From NCBI RefSeq assembly GCF_009729205.1, contig NZ_VTHB01000001.1, forward strand, positions 558,001 to 622,000: a DNA stretch of 64,000 nt. The letters are read 5' to 3'. Shown in pieces: positions 55,652 through 63,984 of the stretch. The DNA is from Mycobacteroides sp. CBMA 271. GTDB lineage: Bacteria > Actinomycetota > Actinomycetes > Mycobacteriales > Mycobacteriaceae. Position 1 is the first letter of the stretch, and each line of letters begins with the position of its first letter. The position numbers and the translations under genes are program-made. The notes beneath the pieces are model-generated. The model worked only from the letters and a program-made list of their open reading frames with translations, did not search any database and had not been told where the DNA came from.

Positions 55652-56821
55652 ATGGCTATCGGAGCTCATGACGTGTTGGCGCCCGCGCGACTGGGCCCCG
55701 TCACGCTGCGCAACCGGACGATCAAGGCCGCGACCTTCGAGGCCGCCAGCCCCGACGCCGTGGTGACCGACGATCTCATCGAGTATCACCGCAAGCCCGC
55801 ACTGGGTGGTGTCGGCATGACCACCGTCGCCTATTGCGCCGTCGCCCCCGAGGGCCGTACCGAGTACGGCCAGGTCTGGATGCGCGAAGAAGCCCTGCCC
55901 GGGCTGCGACGCCTCACCGACGCCATCCACGACACCGGTGCCGCGGTTTCGGCCCAGATCGGACATGCCGGGCCGGTCGCCAACGCCCGGTCCAACGGGT
56001 CGCCGGCGCTCTCCCCGATCCGGTTCTTCAACCCGCTCGGGATGAAATTCGCCCGCCGGGCCAGCGCCTCCGATATCGATGGCGTGGTTGCCGCCCACGC
56101 CAACGCCGCACGCCTGGCGATCGAGGCCGGATTCGACGCCGTCGAAATCCATTTGGGCCACGGATATTTCGTGAGCTCCTTCCTAAGCCCGCTGTTCAAC
56201 CGGCGCCGCGACGAGTACGGCGGATCGCTGGCCAATCGGGCCAAGATCGCGCGCGCAGTGGTTCAAGCGGTACGCAAGGTCGCCGGTGACCGGCTGGCCG
56301 TGACCGCGAAACTGACCATGGCGGACGGTATCCGGGGTGGCATCACCGTTGACGAATCTCTGCAGACCGCGAAGTGGCTACAAGAGGACGGCGGCCTGGA
56401 CGCGCTGGAACTCACCGCGGGCAGCTCCCTGGTCAACCCCATGTACCTGTTCCGCGGCGACGTCCCCATCCGCGAGCTCGCGAAGGGCTTCCCTAAACCG
56501 ATGGGATGGGGTGTGCGGCTTACCGGGAAGAAATTCTTCCGGTCCTACCCCTACCGCGACGCGTTCCTACTCGACGATGCCAGGAAGTTCCGCGCGGAAC
56601 TGGACATGCCGCTGATCCTGCTGGGCGGCATCACCGGCGGGGAGACGATGGATATGGCGATGGCCGAGGGCTTCGAGTTCGTGGCGATGGGTCGGGCGCT
56701 GCTGGCCGACCCGGATCTGGTGAACCGCGTAGCGGCCGATCGGGCGAGCCATTCGCGGTGCACGCACTGCAATCAGTGCATGGCAACAATCTTCAGCAGA
56801 ACCCACTGCGTCCTGACCTAG
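55652..56821 (+). CDS. NADH:flavin oxidoreductase (old yellow enzyme family)
   Basis: A 389-residue FMN beta/alpha-barrel. It opens LAPARLGPVTLRNRTIKAATFE, has AQIGHAGPVANARS, GFDAVEIHLGHGYFVSSFLSPLFNRRRDEYGGSLANR (substrate and FMN site), and ends in the iron-sulfur-like CTHCNQCMATIF. Members reduce activated alkenes or act in 2,4-dienoyl-CoA and sterol pathways. The C-terminal cysteine cluster is truncated relative to the two-domain enzymes, so only the barrel is present. A 113-residue membrane gene follows 11 bp later. Confidence 0.88.
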   Translation: MAIGAHDVLAPARLGPVTLRNRTIKAATFEAASPDAVVTDDLIEYHRKPALGGVGMTTVAYCAVAPEGRTEYGQVWMREEALPGLRRLTDAIHDTGAAVSAQIGHAGPVANARSNGSPALSPIRFFNPLGMKFARRASASDIDGVVAAHANAARLAIEAGFDAVEIHLGHGYFVSSFLSPLFNRRRDEYGGSLANRAKIARAVVQAVRKVAGDRLAVTAKLTMADGIRGGITVDESLQTAKWLQEDGGLDALELTAGSSLVNPMYLFRGDVPIRELAKGFPKPMGWGVRLTGKKFFRSYPYRDAFLLDDARKFRAELDMPLILLGGITGGETMDMAMAEGFEFVAMGRALLADPDLVNRVAADRASHSRCTHCNQCMATIFSRTHCVLT

Positions 56822-56824
56822 CAT
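56819..56824 (+). promoter_or_regulatory. Possible -10 box of the small membrane gene
   Basis: TAGCAT overlaps the OYE stop codon and lies 8 nt before the ATG at 56833. Confidence 0.3.
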
Positions 56825-56832
56825 TTCCCGAT

Positions 56833-57174
56833 ATGGGATATCCGACCGAGCCGCCGCCATTGAGGAGGCCGGCAGGACGCCGGCCGGGGCTTGTCGAGTC
56901 CCTTCTCAGTTGGACCGCGTGGCTGCTGGTGAGCGCGGCGGCCCTGATAACGGGGTTTGCCTCGATCTTCCCGGTCGGCTTTTCAGGCGCCTACCCCGAC
57001 CAAGCAGAAGCCGCCGGGACCGTCTTCGGCTGGGCATTACTTACCCTGCTGGCGTGCCTGATCGCCCCGGTGGTCATGGGGATAGGACACTGGCGTCACT
57101 GGCACATCTGGTGCTGGCCGGCGGTGTGTGCTGCGGCGCTCGCCTGGACCCTCTACCTCCTGCATAGCCTGTAA
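56833..57174 (+). CDS. Small membrane protein, three helices
   Basis: A 113-residue protein. A proline-rich N-terminus (MGYPTEPPPLRRPAGRRPG) precedes three hydrophobic segments (WTAWLLVSAAALITGFASIF, TVFGWALLTLLACLIAPVVM and WCWPAVCAAALAWTLYLL). No family is recognised. It sits between the OYE gene and the FHA-ABC transporter on the same strand, and could be an accessory of either; nothing in the sequence decides this. Confidence 0.6.
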   Translation: MGYPTEPPPLRRPAGRRPGLVESLLSWTAWLLVSAAALITGFASIFPVGFSGAYPDQAEAAGTVFGWALLTLLACLIAPVVMGIGHWRHWHIWCWPAVCAAALAWTLYLLHSL

Positions 57175-57214
57175 TCCTCCGGCGCGGGAAGACTGGCCAC
57201 TCGCTGTGAACCGA

Positions 57215-57220
57215 TAGAGT
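57215..57220 (+). promoter_or_regulatory. -10 box of the FHA-ABC gene
   Basis: TAGAGT, 8 nt before the ATG at 57229. Confidence 0.35.
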
Positions 57221-57228
57221 CGGTAGCG

Positions 57229-59823
57229 ATGACTGGTCGGGAAGCACCTACTCTCACCGTGTCTTTCGACGGCGACGAACGAAAATTCGCCCCGGGACAC
57301 GACATTCACATCGGCCGCGATATCCACGCCGACGTACGGATCACGCACCCCTTGGTGTCGCGCATCCACCTGATAATCAGGTTCGTCGACGGTAAATGGG
57401 TCGCCGAGGACCAACGCAGTCTCAACGGCATCTTCGTCAACGGCCGCCAGGTCGGTTGGGTGGAGGTGCGCGACGACACCGTCGTCAACATCGGCGACCC
57501 GGGCGGCCCGCGGCTGACCTTCGCTCTCGGCGGCCTTGGCAGCGAGACACAACTGGGGATCGCTCCCCCGACCATGCGCGGTTATGCGTCGGGTCCGCAG
57601 CAAGGGTCGTACACGGGCACACAACAGCAGGGCGGCGGAACCCAGCCGTATCAAAGCGCGCAGCAGCACTACCCCACCGGCGGCTACCAGTCCGGTCCGC
57701 AGACCTATGGGCAGCCCCCCCAGAGCACAGGCCAGCAGCATCCCTACGGCGCTCCGCCGTCCAGCCCGCAGACGTACGGAACCTCCGGGCCCACCCGCCC
57801 GCGCCAGCAGTACCCGTCGGAGCCCACCCCAATACCCGCCGCGCACGCCGGCGAGTCGGTGGAGCCGTTCGGTACCCGCGCAATGCGGGCACTGGGCATC
57901 GGCGGCGGCGCACCGAAACCGTCACCCGGCGCCATCACCGTGGGCCGCGCACCCGATAACACCATCGTCGTCAACGACGTGCTGGCCTCGCGGCACCATG
58001 CCTTGTTGCTTCCGAGCGCCGGCGGCCTGGAGATCCAGGACCTGCACACCATCAATGGCACCTTCGTCAACGGTGTACAGGTCGAACAGGCAACTGTGCG
58101 CGAGGGTGACACCGTCACCATCGGTAACGTCGACCTCGTCGTCCAGGACGGGACGCTCGTCAAACCGACGACGGCCGCCCGGGTCGGCGGGCTCGAGGTG
58201 CAGGGCATCGACTTCACCGTCGAGGGCGGCAAGAAGCTGCTCGACAACATCAGCTTCTCCGCAGGTCCCGGGTCGCTCACCGCGGTCATCGGCCCGTCGG
58301 GCGCAGGCAAGTCCACCCTGGCCCGCCTGATCGTCGGTAACACCCAACCCTCGGCGGGCAAGGTGTCCTTCGAGGGCCATGGGGTGCACGCCGAATACGC
58401 CGTAATGCGAAACCGCATCGGCATGGTGCCGCAGGACGATGTGGTGCATCCGCAGCTGACCGTCAGCCAGGCGTTGCATTACGCCGCCGAGCTGCGGCTG
58501 CCGCCGGACACCACTAAGGAAGACCGCGAACAGGTGGTGTCCCGGGTCCTCGAGGAACTCGAGATGACCAAGCACGCCGAGACCCGCGTCGACAAGCTCT
58601 CGGGTGGACAGCGCAAGCGCGCCTCGGTGGCCATGGAGCTGCTCACCGGACCGTCACTGCTGATCCTCGACGAGCCCACCTCCGGCCTGGATCCAGCGCT
58701 GGACCGCCAGGTGATGAGCCTGATGCGCCAGCTCGCCGACGCCGGTCGCGTCGTGGTGGTGGTGACGCACTCGCTGACGTATCTGAGCTACTGCGACCAG
58801 GTCCTGCTGCTGGCGCCCGGCGGCAAGACCGCGTACTGCGGCCCGCCGCGCGGAATCAACCAGGAGATGGGCACCACCGACTGGGCCGATATCTTCGCCA
58901 ACGCCGCGGCCGACCCCGACGGCGTGCATCAGGCGTATTTGACCCGGCACCCAGCCGCGAACAACCCCGTAACGGCGGCAACCAAGCCCGGCGACCTGGG
59001 CAAGCCACCCAAGACCAGCCTGCTGCGGCAGGTTTCGACGGTGGCACGCCGCCAGGGGCGGCTGATCCTCGCCGATCGCGGGTACTTCATCTTCCTGGCA
59101 CTGTTGCCGTTCGTGCTTGCCGGACTGGTGCTGTCGGTACCCGGCAGCGCCGGATTCAATGTCGCGCTGCCCGACAACCCCAACGAGCCGGGGCTGCTGC
59201 TGGCGCTGACGAACCTCGGTGCGAGCTTCCTGGGTCTGGCGCTGACCATCCGCGACCTGATTGGCGAACGGGTGATCTTCCGTCGCGAGCAGGCGGTGGG
59301 CCTGTCGGCGACGGCATATCTGCTCGCCAAGATCATCACGTACTGCGGGGCCGCGATCGTGCAGTCCGCGGTCATGACGGCCGTCATCGTGATCGTCCGC
59401 GGTGGACCGACGCAGGGCGCGGTACTGCTCGGGAACGCGAACCTCGAGCTGTGGGTGGCCGTCGCGGCGACTGCCTGCGCGGCCACCGTCCTGGGCTTGG
59501 TGTTGTCCTCGCTGGCCACCTCCGCCGAGCAGGTGATGCCCATGCTGGTGATCGCCACCATGACGCAAATCGTGTTCAGCGGCGGCCTCATCCCGGTGAC
59601 CGGACGTGCGGGGCTGGAACAGTTCTCGTTCCTGTTCCCCTCACGTTGGGGCTTCGCGGCGACGGCGTCAACCACCGACCTACGCAAGCTGGTGCCGGTG
59701 GGTCCGCAGGACAGCCTGTGGGATCACAACGCCTCAACGTGGCTGTTCGACATGGGCATCCTGGCACTGCTCGCCGTGGTGATGGCGGCGTTCGTGCGCT
59801 GGCGCATCCGCCTCAAGGGCTAG
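57229..59823 (+). CDS. Rv1747-like FHA-domain ABC transporter
   Basis: An 864-residue single-chain ABC exporter. FHA domain 1 covers about residues 8-95 (HIGRDIHADVRITHPLVSRIHLII). A Gln/Pro/Tyr-rich linker follows (110-205). FHA domain 2 (235-310) has VGRAPDNTIVVNDVLASRHHALL. The ATPase has Walker A GPSGAGKST (near 355), LSGGQRKR (near 457) and ILDEPTSGLDP (near 477); about six transmembrane helices end the protein (620-860). FHA domains bind phosphothreonine, so a Ser/Thr kinase probably regulates it, as with Rv1747 and PknF. No kinase gene lies nearby. Confidence 0.93.
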   Translation: MTGREAPTLTVSFDGDERKFAPGHDIHIGRDIHADVRITHPLVSRIHLIIRFVDGKWVAEDQRSLNGIFVNGRQVGWVEVRDDTVVNIGDPGGPRLTFALGGLGSETQLGIAPPTMRGYASGPQQGSYTGTQQQGGGTQPYQSAQQHYPTGGYQSGPQTYGQPPQSTGQQHPYGAPPSSPQTYGTSGPTRPRQQYPSEPTPIPAAHAGESVEPFGTRAMRALGIGGGAPKPSPGAITVGRAPDNTIVVNDVLASRHHALLLPSAGGLEIQDLHTINGTFVNGVQVEQATVREGDTVTIGNVDLVVQDGTLVKPTTAARVGGLEVQGIDFTVEGGKKLLDNISFSAGPGSLTAVIGPSGAGKSTLARLIVGNTQPSAGKVSFEGHGVHAEYAVMRNRIGMVPQDDVVHPQLTVSQALHYAAELRLPPDTTKEDREQVVSRVLEELEMTKHAETRVDKLSGGQRKRASVAMELLTGPSLLILDEPTSGLDPALDRQVMSLMRQLADAGRVVVVVTHSLTYLSYCDQVLLLAPGGKTAYCGPPRGINQEMGTTDWADIFANAAADPDGVHQAYLTRHPAANNPVTAATKPGDLGKPPKTSLLRQVSTVARRQGRLILADRGYFIFLALLPFVLAGLVLSVPGSAGFNVALPDNPNEPGLLLALTNLGASFLGLALTIRDLIGERVIFRREQAVGLSATAYLLAKIITYCGAAIVQSAVMTAVIVIVRGGPTQGAVLLGNANLELWVAVAATACAATVLGLVLSSLATSAEQVMPMLVIATMTQIVFSGGLIPVTGRAGLEQFSFLFPSRWGFAATASTTDLRKLVPVGPQDSLWDHNASTWLFDMGILALLAVVMAAFVRWRIRLKG

Positions 59824-59850
59824 ATTCTTTCGTCTGCGCCAAGAAGCGCG

Positions 59851-60405
59851 TCAGGCCCCGTGCACATCCAGTCCGTGCGCAGCGGCAAACGCGATGGCCT
59901 GCGGCAGATCGACTTTCGCTGCGACCAGGCTCGCGGTGGTCCACAATGTCGGGTCGACCCTGGCCCCCCGTAGATCGGCACCGTCAAGCTTGAGGTTCTG
60001 CGTGCGTGCACCCGTGAGGTCGGCGCCGTGCAGGTTCGCCTTGCGCAGATCGGTGCCCACCAAATTGGCCTCGCGGAAGCGGCAATCCGACAGATCCAGC
60101 TCGCGCAGATCGAGCCCACCGAGGGAGCACAGCGTGAAATCGGATTCGGTGAACTTCGCCGGCCGCACTCGGCAGTCGGTAATCGAAGAGCCGAGCAGAC
60201 TGCACTGACGGAACTCCGAATGCCACAAGGATGTGCGACGAAAAGTGCAGTTCCGGAAGGCAGAGCCGATATGCAGCGACTCGGTGAGATTGGCTCCGCT
60301 GAAATCGCATTCGGTGAAAACCACACGCTCGGTGTGTAGCTCGCGGAAGTCTTCGTCGTAGAAGGTTTCCCCGGTGATCTCGCGGTCAGTCCAGTGCTCG
60401 GCCAT
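59851..60405 (-). CDS. mfpA: Pentapeptide-repeat protein MfpA
   Basis: A 184-residue protein made of A(D/N)LXX-type pentapeptides (e.g. CDFSGANLTESLHIGSAF, ANLVGTDLRKANLHGADLTGARTQNL), closely matching my recollection of M. tuberculosis MfpA, including the C-terminal DPTLWTTASLVAAKVDLPQAIAFAAAHGL. It mimics B-form DNA, binds gyrase and confers low-level fluoroquinolone resistance. The ATG at 60405 (MAEHWTDREITGE) gives the family length. The conservon genes that normally accompany it are not in the window. It is convergent with the FHA-ABC gene across 27 bp. Confidence 0.92.
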   Translation of the reverse strand: MAEHWTDREITGETFYDEDFRELHTERVVFTECDFSGANLTESLHIGSAFRNCTFRRTSLWHSEFRQCSLLGSSITDCRVRPAKFTESDFTLCSLGGLDLRELDLSDCRFREANLVGTDLRKANLHGADLTGARTQNLKLDGADLRGARVDPTLWTTASLVAAKVDLPQAIAFAAAHGLDVHGA

Positions 60406-60440
60406 GACTGACATCATGCCGGGCAAGTCCGACGGATGGC

Positions 60441-60791
60441 TCAGACGAAGCTGCTGGAGCGCTGATGTAGCCCGAATCGCACGCCCTGGTCGTCCTTGCA
60501 AAAGGCGAAACGTCCGAAGCCCGGTTCTTCCGGTCCGGGGTCCTCGGCGTCACCGCCGAGTTCGCGAACGGTCAAGACAGCTGCGTCGATGTCGGGGACA
60601 CCAAAGAATATGTCGATCCGGCGGTCTTCATCGTCGCTGTGCAGGCCGCCATTGACGCCACCCGTTTCGAGCCACGCCTGCCCACCCTCGCCCATCGCAT
60701 GTGGTGTCCAGCCCAAGAGCCCCTGGTAGAACTTCTGGGCGCGTACCGCGTCGGGCACCCCGATCTCAAAAAATGTCGGCTCGCCAGTCAT
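60441..60791 (-). CDS. VOC family (glyoxalase-like) protein
   Basis: A 116-residue vicinal-oxygen-chelate protein, starting EPTFFEIGVPDAVRAQKFYQGLLGW and ending FGRFAFCKDDQGVRFGLHQ. Typical of small glyoxalase/bleomycin-resistance-like proteins of unknown substrate. GAGAGGA lies before the ATG at 60791. It follows the AraC regulator by 40 bp on the same strand, forming a probable regulator-enzyme pair. Confidence 0.85.
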   Translation of the reverse strand: MTGEPTFFEIGVPDAVRAQKFYQGLLGWTPHAMGEGGQAWLETGGVNGGLHSDDEDRRIDIFFGVPDIDAAVLTVRELGGDAEDPGPEEPGFGRFAFCKDDQGVRFGLHQRSSSFV

Positions 60792-60831
60792 CGTGATTCC
60801 TCTCCGCCGGAAGTGCTTGATGGCAGCGACG

Positions 60832-61737
60832 TTAGGCCCGCGAATCACCCTCGTCTTGTACAAATGTTTCGCGAATACCCGGATCACGCATGCCGAGCAG
60901 GTCCTCGTACTGCAGCGCGACCAACTCCCCCGGTGAGCACCCCGCGAACATCCGAAAATCTCGGTTGAAGTGCGACTGGTCAAAGTAGCCGCACGCCAAC
61001 GCGATCGAGGCGAGCGATCTGTGACCCGGCGCAGTCAGCAGCGTCATTGCCCGACCAAAACGAAGCACACGTGCGGTCGCCTTAGGAGTCAGGCCGACTT
61101 GGCTGCGGAAGCGATTCGCCAACCGAGCACGACTCCAACCGGTCTCGGTCACAATCTCGCCGACGGTCGCGGTGCCATTGGTGTGACTCAGCCGACGCCA
61201 GGCCAAGGCCACCTCGGGGTCGGGCTCTGGGCCATTGGCCGCCGCACTCGTCAACATCGAATCCAACAGGTCGAACCGGTGGGCCCAATCAGGTTCAGCA
61301 GCAAGGCGCTCAGGCAGTCGACGCCCCTCTTCGCCGAACAGATCTTCGAGGCTGACCGCACGATTACTGATTTCGTTCATTGGCAGCCCAGTTATCCGAT
61401 ACATCCCCAGCGGCGTCAGCTGCACCTCAAGACAGTGCTGCACACCCGAATGCAAAGTAGCCGTGGGCCCCTGGCACGCACCCGCCCCGAACGACTGCCA
61501 CATCCGTGGAGACCGTGTGTCCGCCGCATCGGTAACGAGCAGCGGATCACCGAATTCCACGATGAGCACCGGGTCGACGCCGGCGACCTCGCAGCGGTCG
61601 ACGGGTTTGTCGGAGGACTCGCGAAACTCGGTGTATCCGCGCGCGATCCCGGCCAGCGTGACGTCGGCAGGTCGGGTCACCGACTCCCAAGCAGCTTCCT
61701 CGGCGGTCCCGCACTCATAAGTCGGCGGGCTGCTCAT
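60832..61737 (-). CDS. AraC family transcriptional regulator
   Basis: A 301-residue regulator. The N-terminal part (about 1-190) contains the DUF6597/ligand-like segment LTPLGMYRITGLPMNEISNR, and the C-terminal AraC HTH covers 195-290 (EIVTETGWSRARLANRFRSQVGLTPKATARVLRFGRAM, then SLASIALACGYFDQSHFNRDFRMFAGCSPGEL). It most likely controls the glyoxalase-like gene just downstream. The ATG at 61737 is preferred to the upstream start at 61758 because of the GGAG-type site 6 nt before it. The inducer is unknown. Confidence 0.9.
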   Translation of the reverse strand: MSSPPTYECGTAEEAAWESVTRPADVTLAGIARGYTEFRESSDKPVDRCEVAGVDPVLIVEFGDPLLVTDAADTRSPRMWQSFGAGACQGPTATLHSGVQHCLEVQLTPLGMYRITGLPMNEISNRAVSLEDLFGEEGRRLPERLAAEPDWAHRFDLLDSMLTSAAANGPEPDPEVALAWRRLSHTNGTATVGEIVTETGWSRARLANRFRSQVGLTPKATARVLRFGRAMTLLTAPGHRSLASIALACGYFDQSHFNRDFRMFAGCSPGELVALQYEDLLGMRDPGIRETFVQDEGDSRA

Positions 61738-61828
61738 GGCTCCATCGTGCCCCACCACAGGGAGCAGGGATACTGCTCTTCATGTTTCGCCTCCTGTTTC
61801 GTGAACCCCGTATCGCCCCGCACTGAAT

Positions 61829-62065
61829 ATGAAAGCTCCAGATACGGACTTCTACCTAGCCGTGATGGCGGCGGTCAGCGGCGGCATCTTGATCTTGATT
61901 GAGCCGGACGGAAGTTCCCGCCAGAAGTGGCTCTACTGGGCAGTCGCTCCGATGGTCGCCGCCATATGCACCGCGCTGGCAACCACGAGCATTCCCTTGA
62001 GCCTCGGCGCGGGTGTGGCCGTACTTTTCCTCGCTGCCGTGGGCTATCTCCGGTACAAAACCTAG
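61829..62065 (+). CDS. Small hydrophobic membrane protein
   Basis: A 78-residue protein with two or three hydrophobic segments (FYLAVMAAVSGGILILI, WLYWAVAPMVAAICTALATTSIPLSL and GVAVLFLAAVGYLRYK). No family is recognised, and no Shine-Dalgarno or -10 box stands out. It is convergent with a tautomerase gene. It could be a spurious open frame, but the clean hydrophobic pattern favours a real gene. Confidence 0.45.
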   Translation: MKAPDTDFYLAVMAAVSGGILILIEPDGSSRQKWLYWAVAPMVAAICTALATTSIPLSLGAGVAVLFLAAVGYLRYKT

Positions 62066-62079
62066 GGCGCGCTCGACCT

Positions 62080-62475
62080 TCAGACGTTGACCTTGAAACC
62101 CAGGTCCACATCGCAGGCGGCCTGACCACCGCGCACTCCCCAGTTCTCTGCCGCGCTCTCCCGTAGCACGATCGTGACATGATCCGGCGGTATCCCCAGG
62201 GAGGCAAAACGTTTCACAATCCCGGCGTAGAGGTTGCGTTTCGCTTCTATCGATCTGCCTGCGAAACAGTCGATGGAGACGAAGGTGTACAGCTCTGGCT
62301 TCTCCAGATTCGGGGCGTGCGAGAACCTATGAGGTTTGTGCGCGACCAACCGGACATGCTTGTCTCCCGGCGGGATCTCAAAAGCGCACACAAGCGCGTC
62401 GTGGACCGCATCGATGAGTGCGACCTCTTCGGTCTCTGTGTAGACCCGACGAACCTCGACAACTGAACTGGGCAT
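62080..62475 (-). CDS. Tautomerase-superfamily protein
   Basis: A 131-residue protein whose start at 62475 gives Met-Pro (MPSSVVEVRR), exposing an N-terminal proline, the catalytic base of the 4-oxalocrotonate tautomerase superfamily. KHVRLVAHKPHRFSHAP and LESAAENWGVRGGQAACDVDLGF are conserved in the tautomerase_2/hydrolase-like subgroup. The ORF continues upstream without such logic. The substrate is unknown. Confidence 0.8.
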   Translation of the reverse strand: MPSSVVEVRRVYTETEEVALIDAVHDALVCAFEIPPGDKHVRLVAHKPHRFSHAPNLEKPELYTFVSIDCFAGRSIEAKRNLYAGIVKRFASLGIPPDHVTIVLRESAAENWGVRGGQAACDVDLGFKVNV

Positions 62476-62575
62476 GCCGTGGATCATCACATGTTGACAT
62501 CGCCCAACCCAGCGGATTTCACACCCGCCGCTTTCGAACACGGCGCGACTCACCACTGCTCTGGACGATCCCGGG

Positions 62576-63040
62576 CTAGCGGATAAGCAAGGTCATGAAG
62601 GTGCTGTTGGGGTCCTCGACGTAGGAGCCGAAGGGGCCACACTCAGTAAACCCGTGCTTACGGTAAAACGCCCGAGCCGGAGCGAAGAAGTCCATACTGC
62701 CGGTCTCCAACGAAACCCGGCACACGCCACCGCTCCTAGCGTCATTGAGGGCATGCAGAAGCAGCATGGAGGCGATGCCTTGGCCCCGCCGCCGCGGATC
62801 AGTCCGCATGCTCTTGAGCTCTTCGTGCTGTCCAGAGATCCTCGCCAGCGCAACGGTTCCGACCAGATCTGGCCCGTCCCAGGCAACCCACATTCGGACT
62901 CCGGAATCCTGCAGGCCCACAGCATCTAGGGCGTGCTGACTATCTCGCGGCGCGGTCGGCGCGATGTCGTCCAGGTGGGCCTGCAAAAACACCAGGAGTG
63001 CGGCGTCCTGGAAATCTGCCACAGCGATCGAGAGGGCCAC
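62576..63040 (-). CDS. GNAT family N-acetyltransferase
   Basis: A 154-residue GNAT protein. Acetyl-CoA P-loop RRRGQGIASMLL is preceded by ELKSMRTDP, and FYRKHGFTECGPFGSYVEDP closes the fold. The donor is acetyl-CoA; the acceptor is unknown. The GTG at 63040 (VALSIAVADFQ) has GGAG about 9 nt upstream, whereas the longer frame starts with a TTG at 63070 lacking support. It is adjacent to the first of two direct repeats. Confidence 0.82.
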   Translation of the reverse strand: MALSIAVADFQDAALLVFLQAHLDDIAPTAPRDSQHALDAVGLQDSGVRMWVAWDGPDLVGTVALARISGQHEELKSMRTDPRRRGQGIASMLLLHALNDARSGGVCRVSLETGSMDFFAPARAFYRKHGFTECGPFGSYVEDPNSTFMTLLIR

Positions 63041-63101
63041 GCTCAGTTCTCCATCATGTTCGCTTGCCAACCGTCATCGCCCGTTAAACCATAATGGTTC
63101 C

Positions 63102-63148
63102 GTGTTCCGCATCCTTTCCCATGAGCCGAACATCCCTTTCCGCTGAAC
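63102..63148 (+). repeat. Imperfect direct repeat, left copy
   Basis: A 47-nt copy beginning GTGTTCCGCATCCTTTCC (identical for 18 nt to 63939-63956) and ending CGCTGAAC, with about 39 of 47 positions shared. It lies in the 211-bp gap between the GNAT and the terminal gene. Confidence 0.75.
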
Positions 63149-63251
63149 CCATGACACCGCACCGCCAATAGCTATGAGACATCCGGAGTTATCGGGCTAG
63201 TGCACCCAGTCCATCTCGTCTTCGCCGTGCTTATCCCCGTAGATTTTGACC

Positions 63252-63917
63252 GTGAGCACACTCTCGGAACTTCTTACCGCACCGAGCCTGTGGCTTGGCG
63301 CTTCAGTCGGCGGCCTGCTTTCGGCGATCATTGCGGGGTACTTCGCGCGGAGCAATACAAGGGACAGCGATGAGCGTAAAGCTAAGGCCGAACGCGAACG
63401 GATCGACAAAGATGCTGTCCTAGACGCAGCCGTTCAATACATCTCAACGTGTAGCGAGGTTCAGATGGCCGCATTGCACTATGAGGCCGGTCTCCTCCCC
63501 GACGTCCCCACGGACAAAAATGAAGCAGGTATCTACCGCCTCAACATGGCTGTGAACCTGGGTAATCAGGTTAAGGCTGCCCGGTTTCGGCTTGAAATGC
63601 TGGCGCCGCGCTCGGTTCTTTTGACCGCATATCCTCTGTCTACAGCCACACAGGATGAGATAGTTGCGTCGTTTTCCGGCGACGGGGACCAAGACGGCAT
63701 AGATGTCTTCATGGGGTGCATGGATAGCTTTGTGGCCGCTGTGCGGGAGTATCTCAACAAGGAATCAGTGACAACGGCTGAGATTCAGTCCGCGTACGCC
63801 ACGTCTCGAATAGTTCGCGACCGCCTGCAGCAAGAGCGAGGTTCGATCAATGACACAGGTCAGCCCCCAAGCGACGACCACGGACCGTGGGACTGGCCCT
63901 TCCGTCGACAGAGATAG
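63252..63917 (+). CDS. N-terminally membrane-anchored protein of unknown function
   Basis: A 221-residue protein from the GTG at 63252 (a TTG at 63246 is possible). One hydrophobic segment (LWLGASVGGLLSAIIAGYFA) is followed by a charged coiled-coil-like stretch (RSNTRDSDERKAKAERERIDKDA) and a helical domain. No family is recognised. The G+C-lean codon usage relative to neighbours and the flanking direct repeats suggest an accessory or mobile origin, but no integrase or phage gene is within view. Confidence 0.6.
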   Translation: MSTLSELLTAPSLWLGASVGGLLSAIIAGYFARSNTRDSDERKAKAERERIDKDAVLDAAVQYISTCSEVQMAALHYEAGLLPDVPTDKNEAGIYRLNMAVNLGNQVKAARFRLEMLAPRSVLLTAYPLSTATQDEIVASFSGDGDQDGIDVFMGCMDSFVAAVREYLNKESVTTAEIQSAYATSRIVRDRLQQERGSINDTGQPPSDDHGPWDWPFRRQR

Positions 63918-63938
63918 GACTTGTTGCAAGATAATTAG

Positions 63939-63984
63939 GTGTTCCGCATCCTTTCCACGAGTCAAACATCACTATCTGCTGAAC
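63939..63984 (+). repeat. Imperfect direct repeat, right copy
   Basis: A 46-nt copy matching 63102-63148 (first 18 nt identical), 22 nt after the stop of the terminal gene. The two copies are in direct orientation. Confidence 0.75.
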
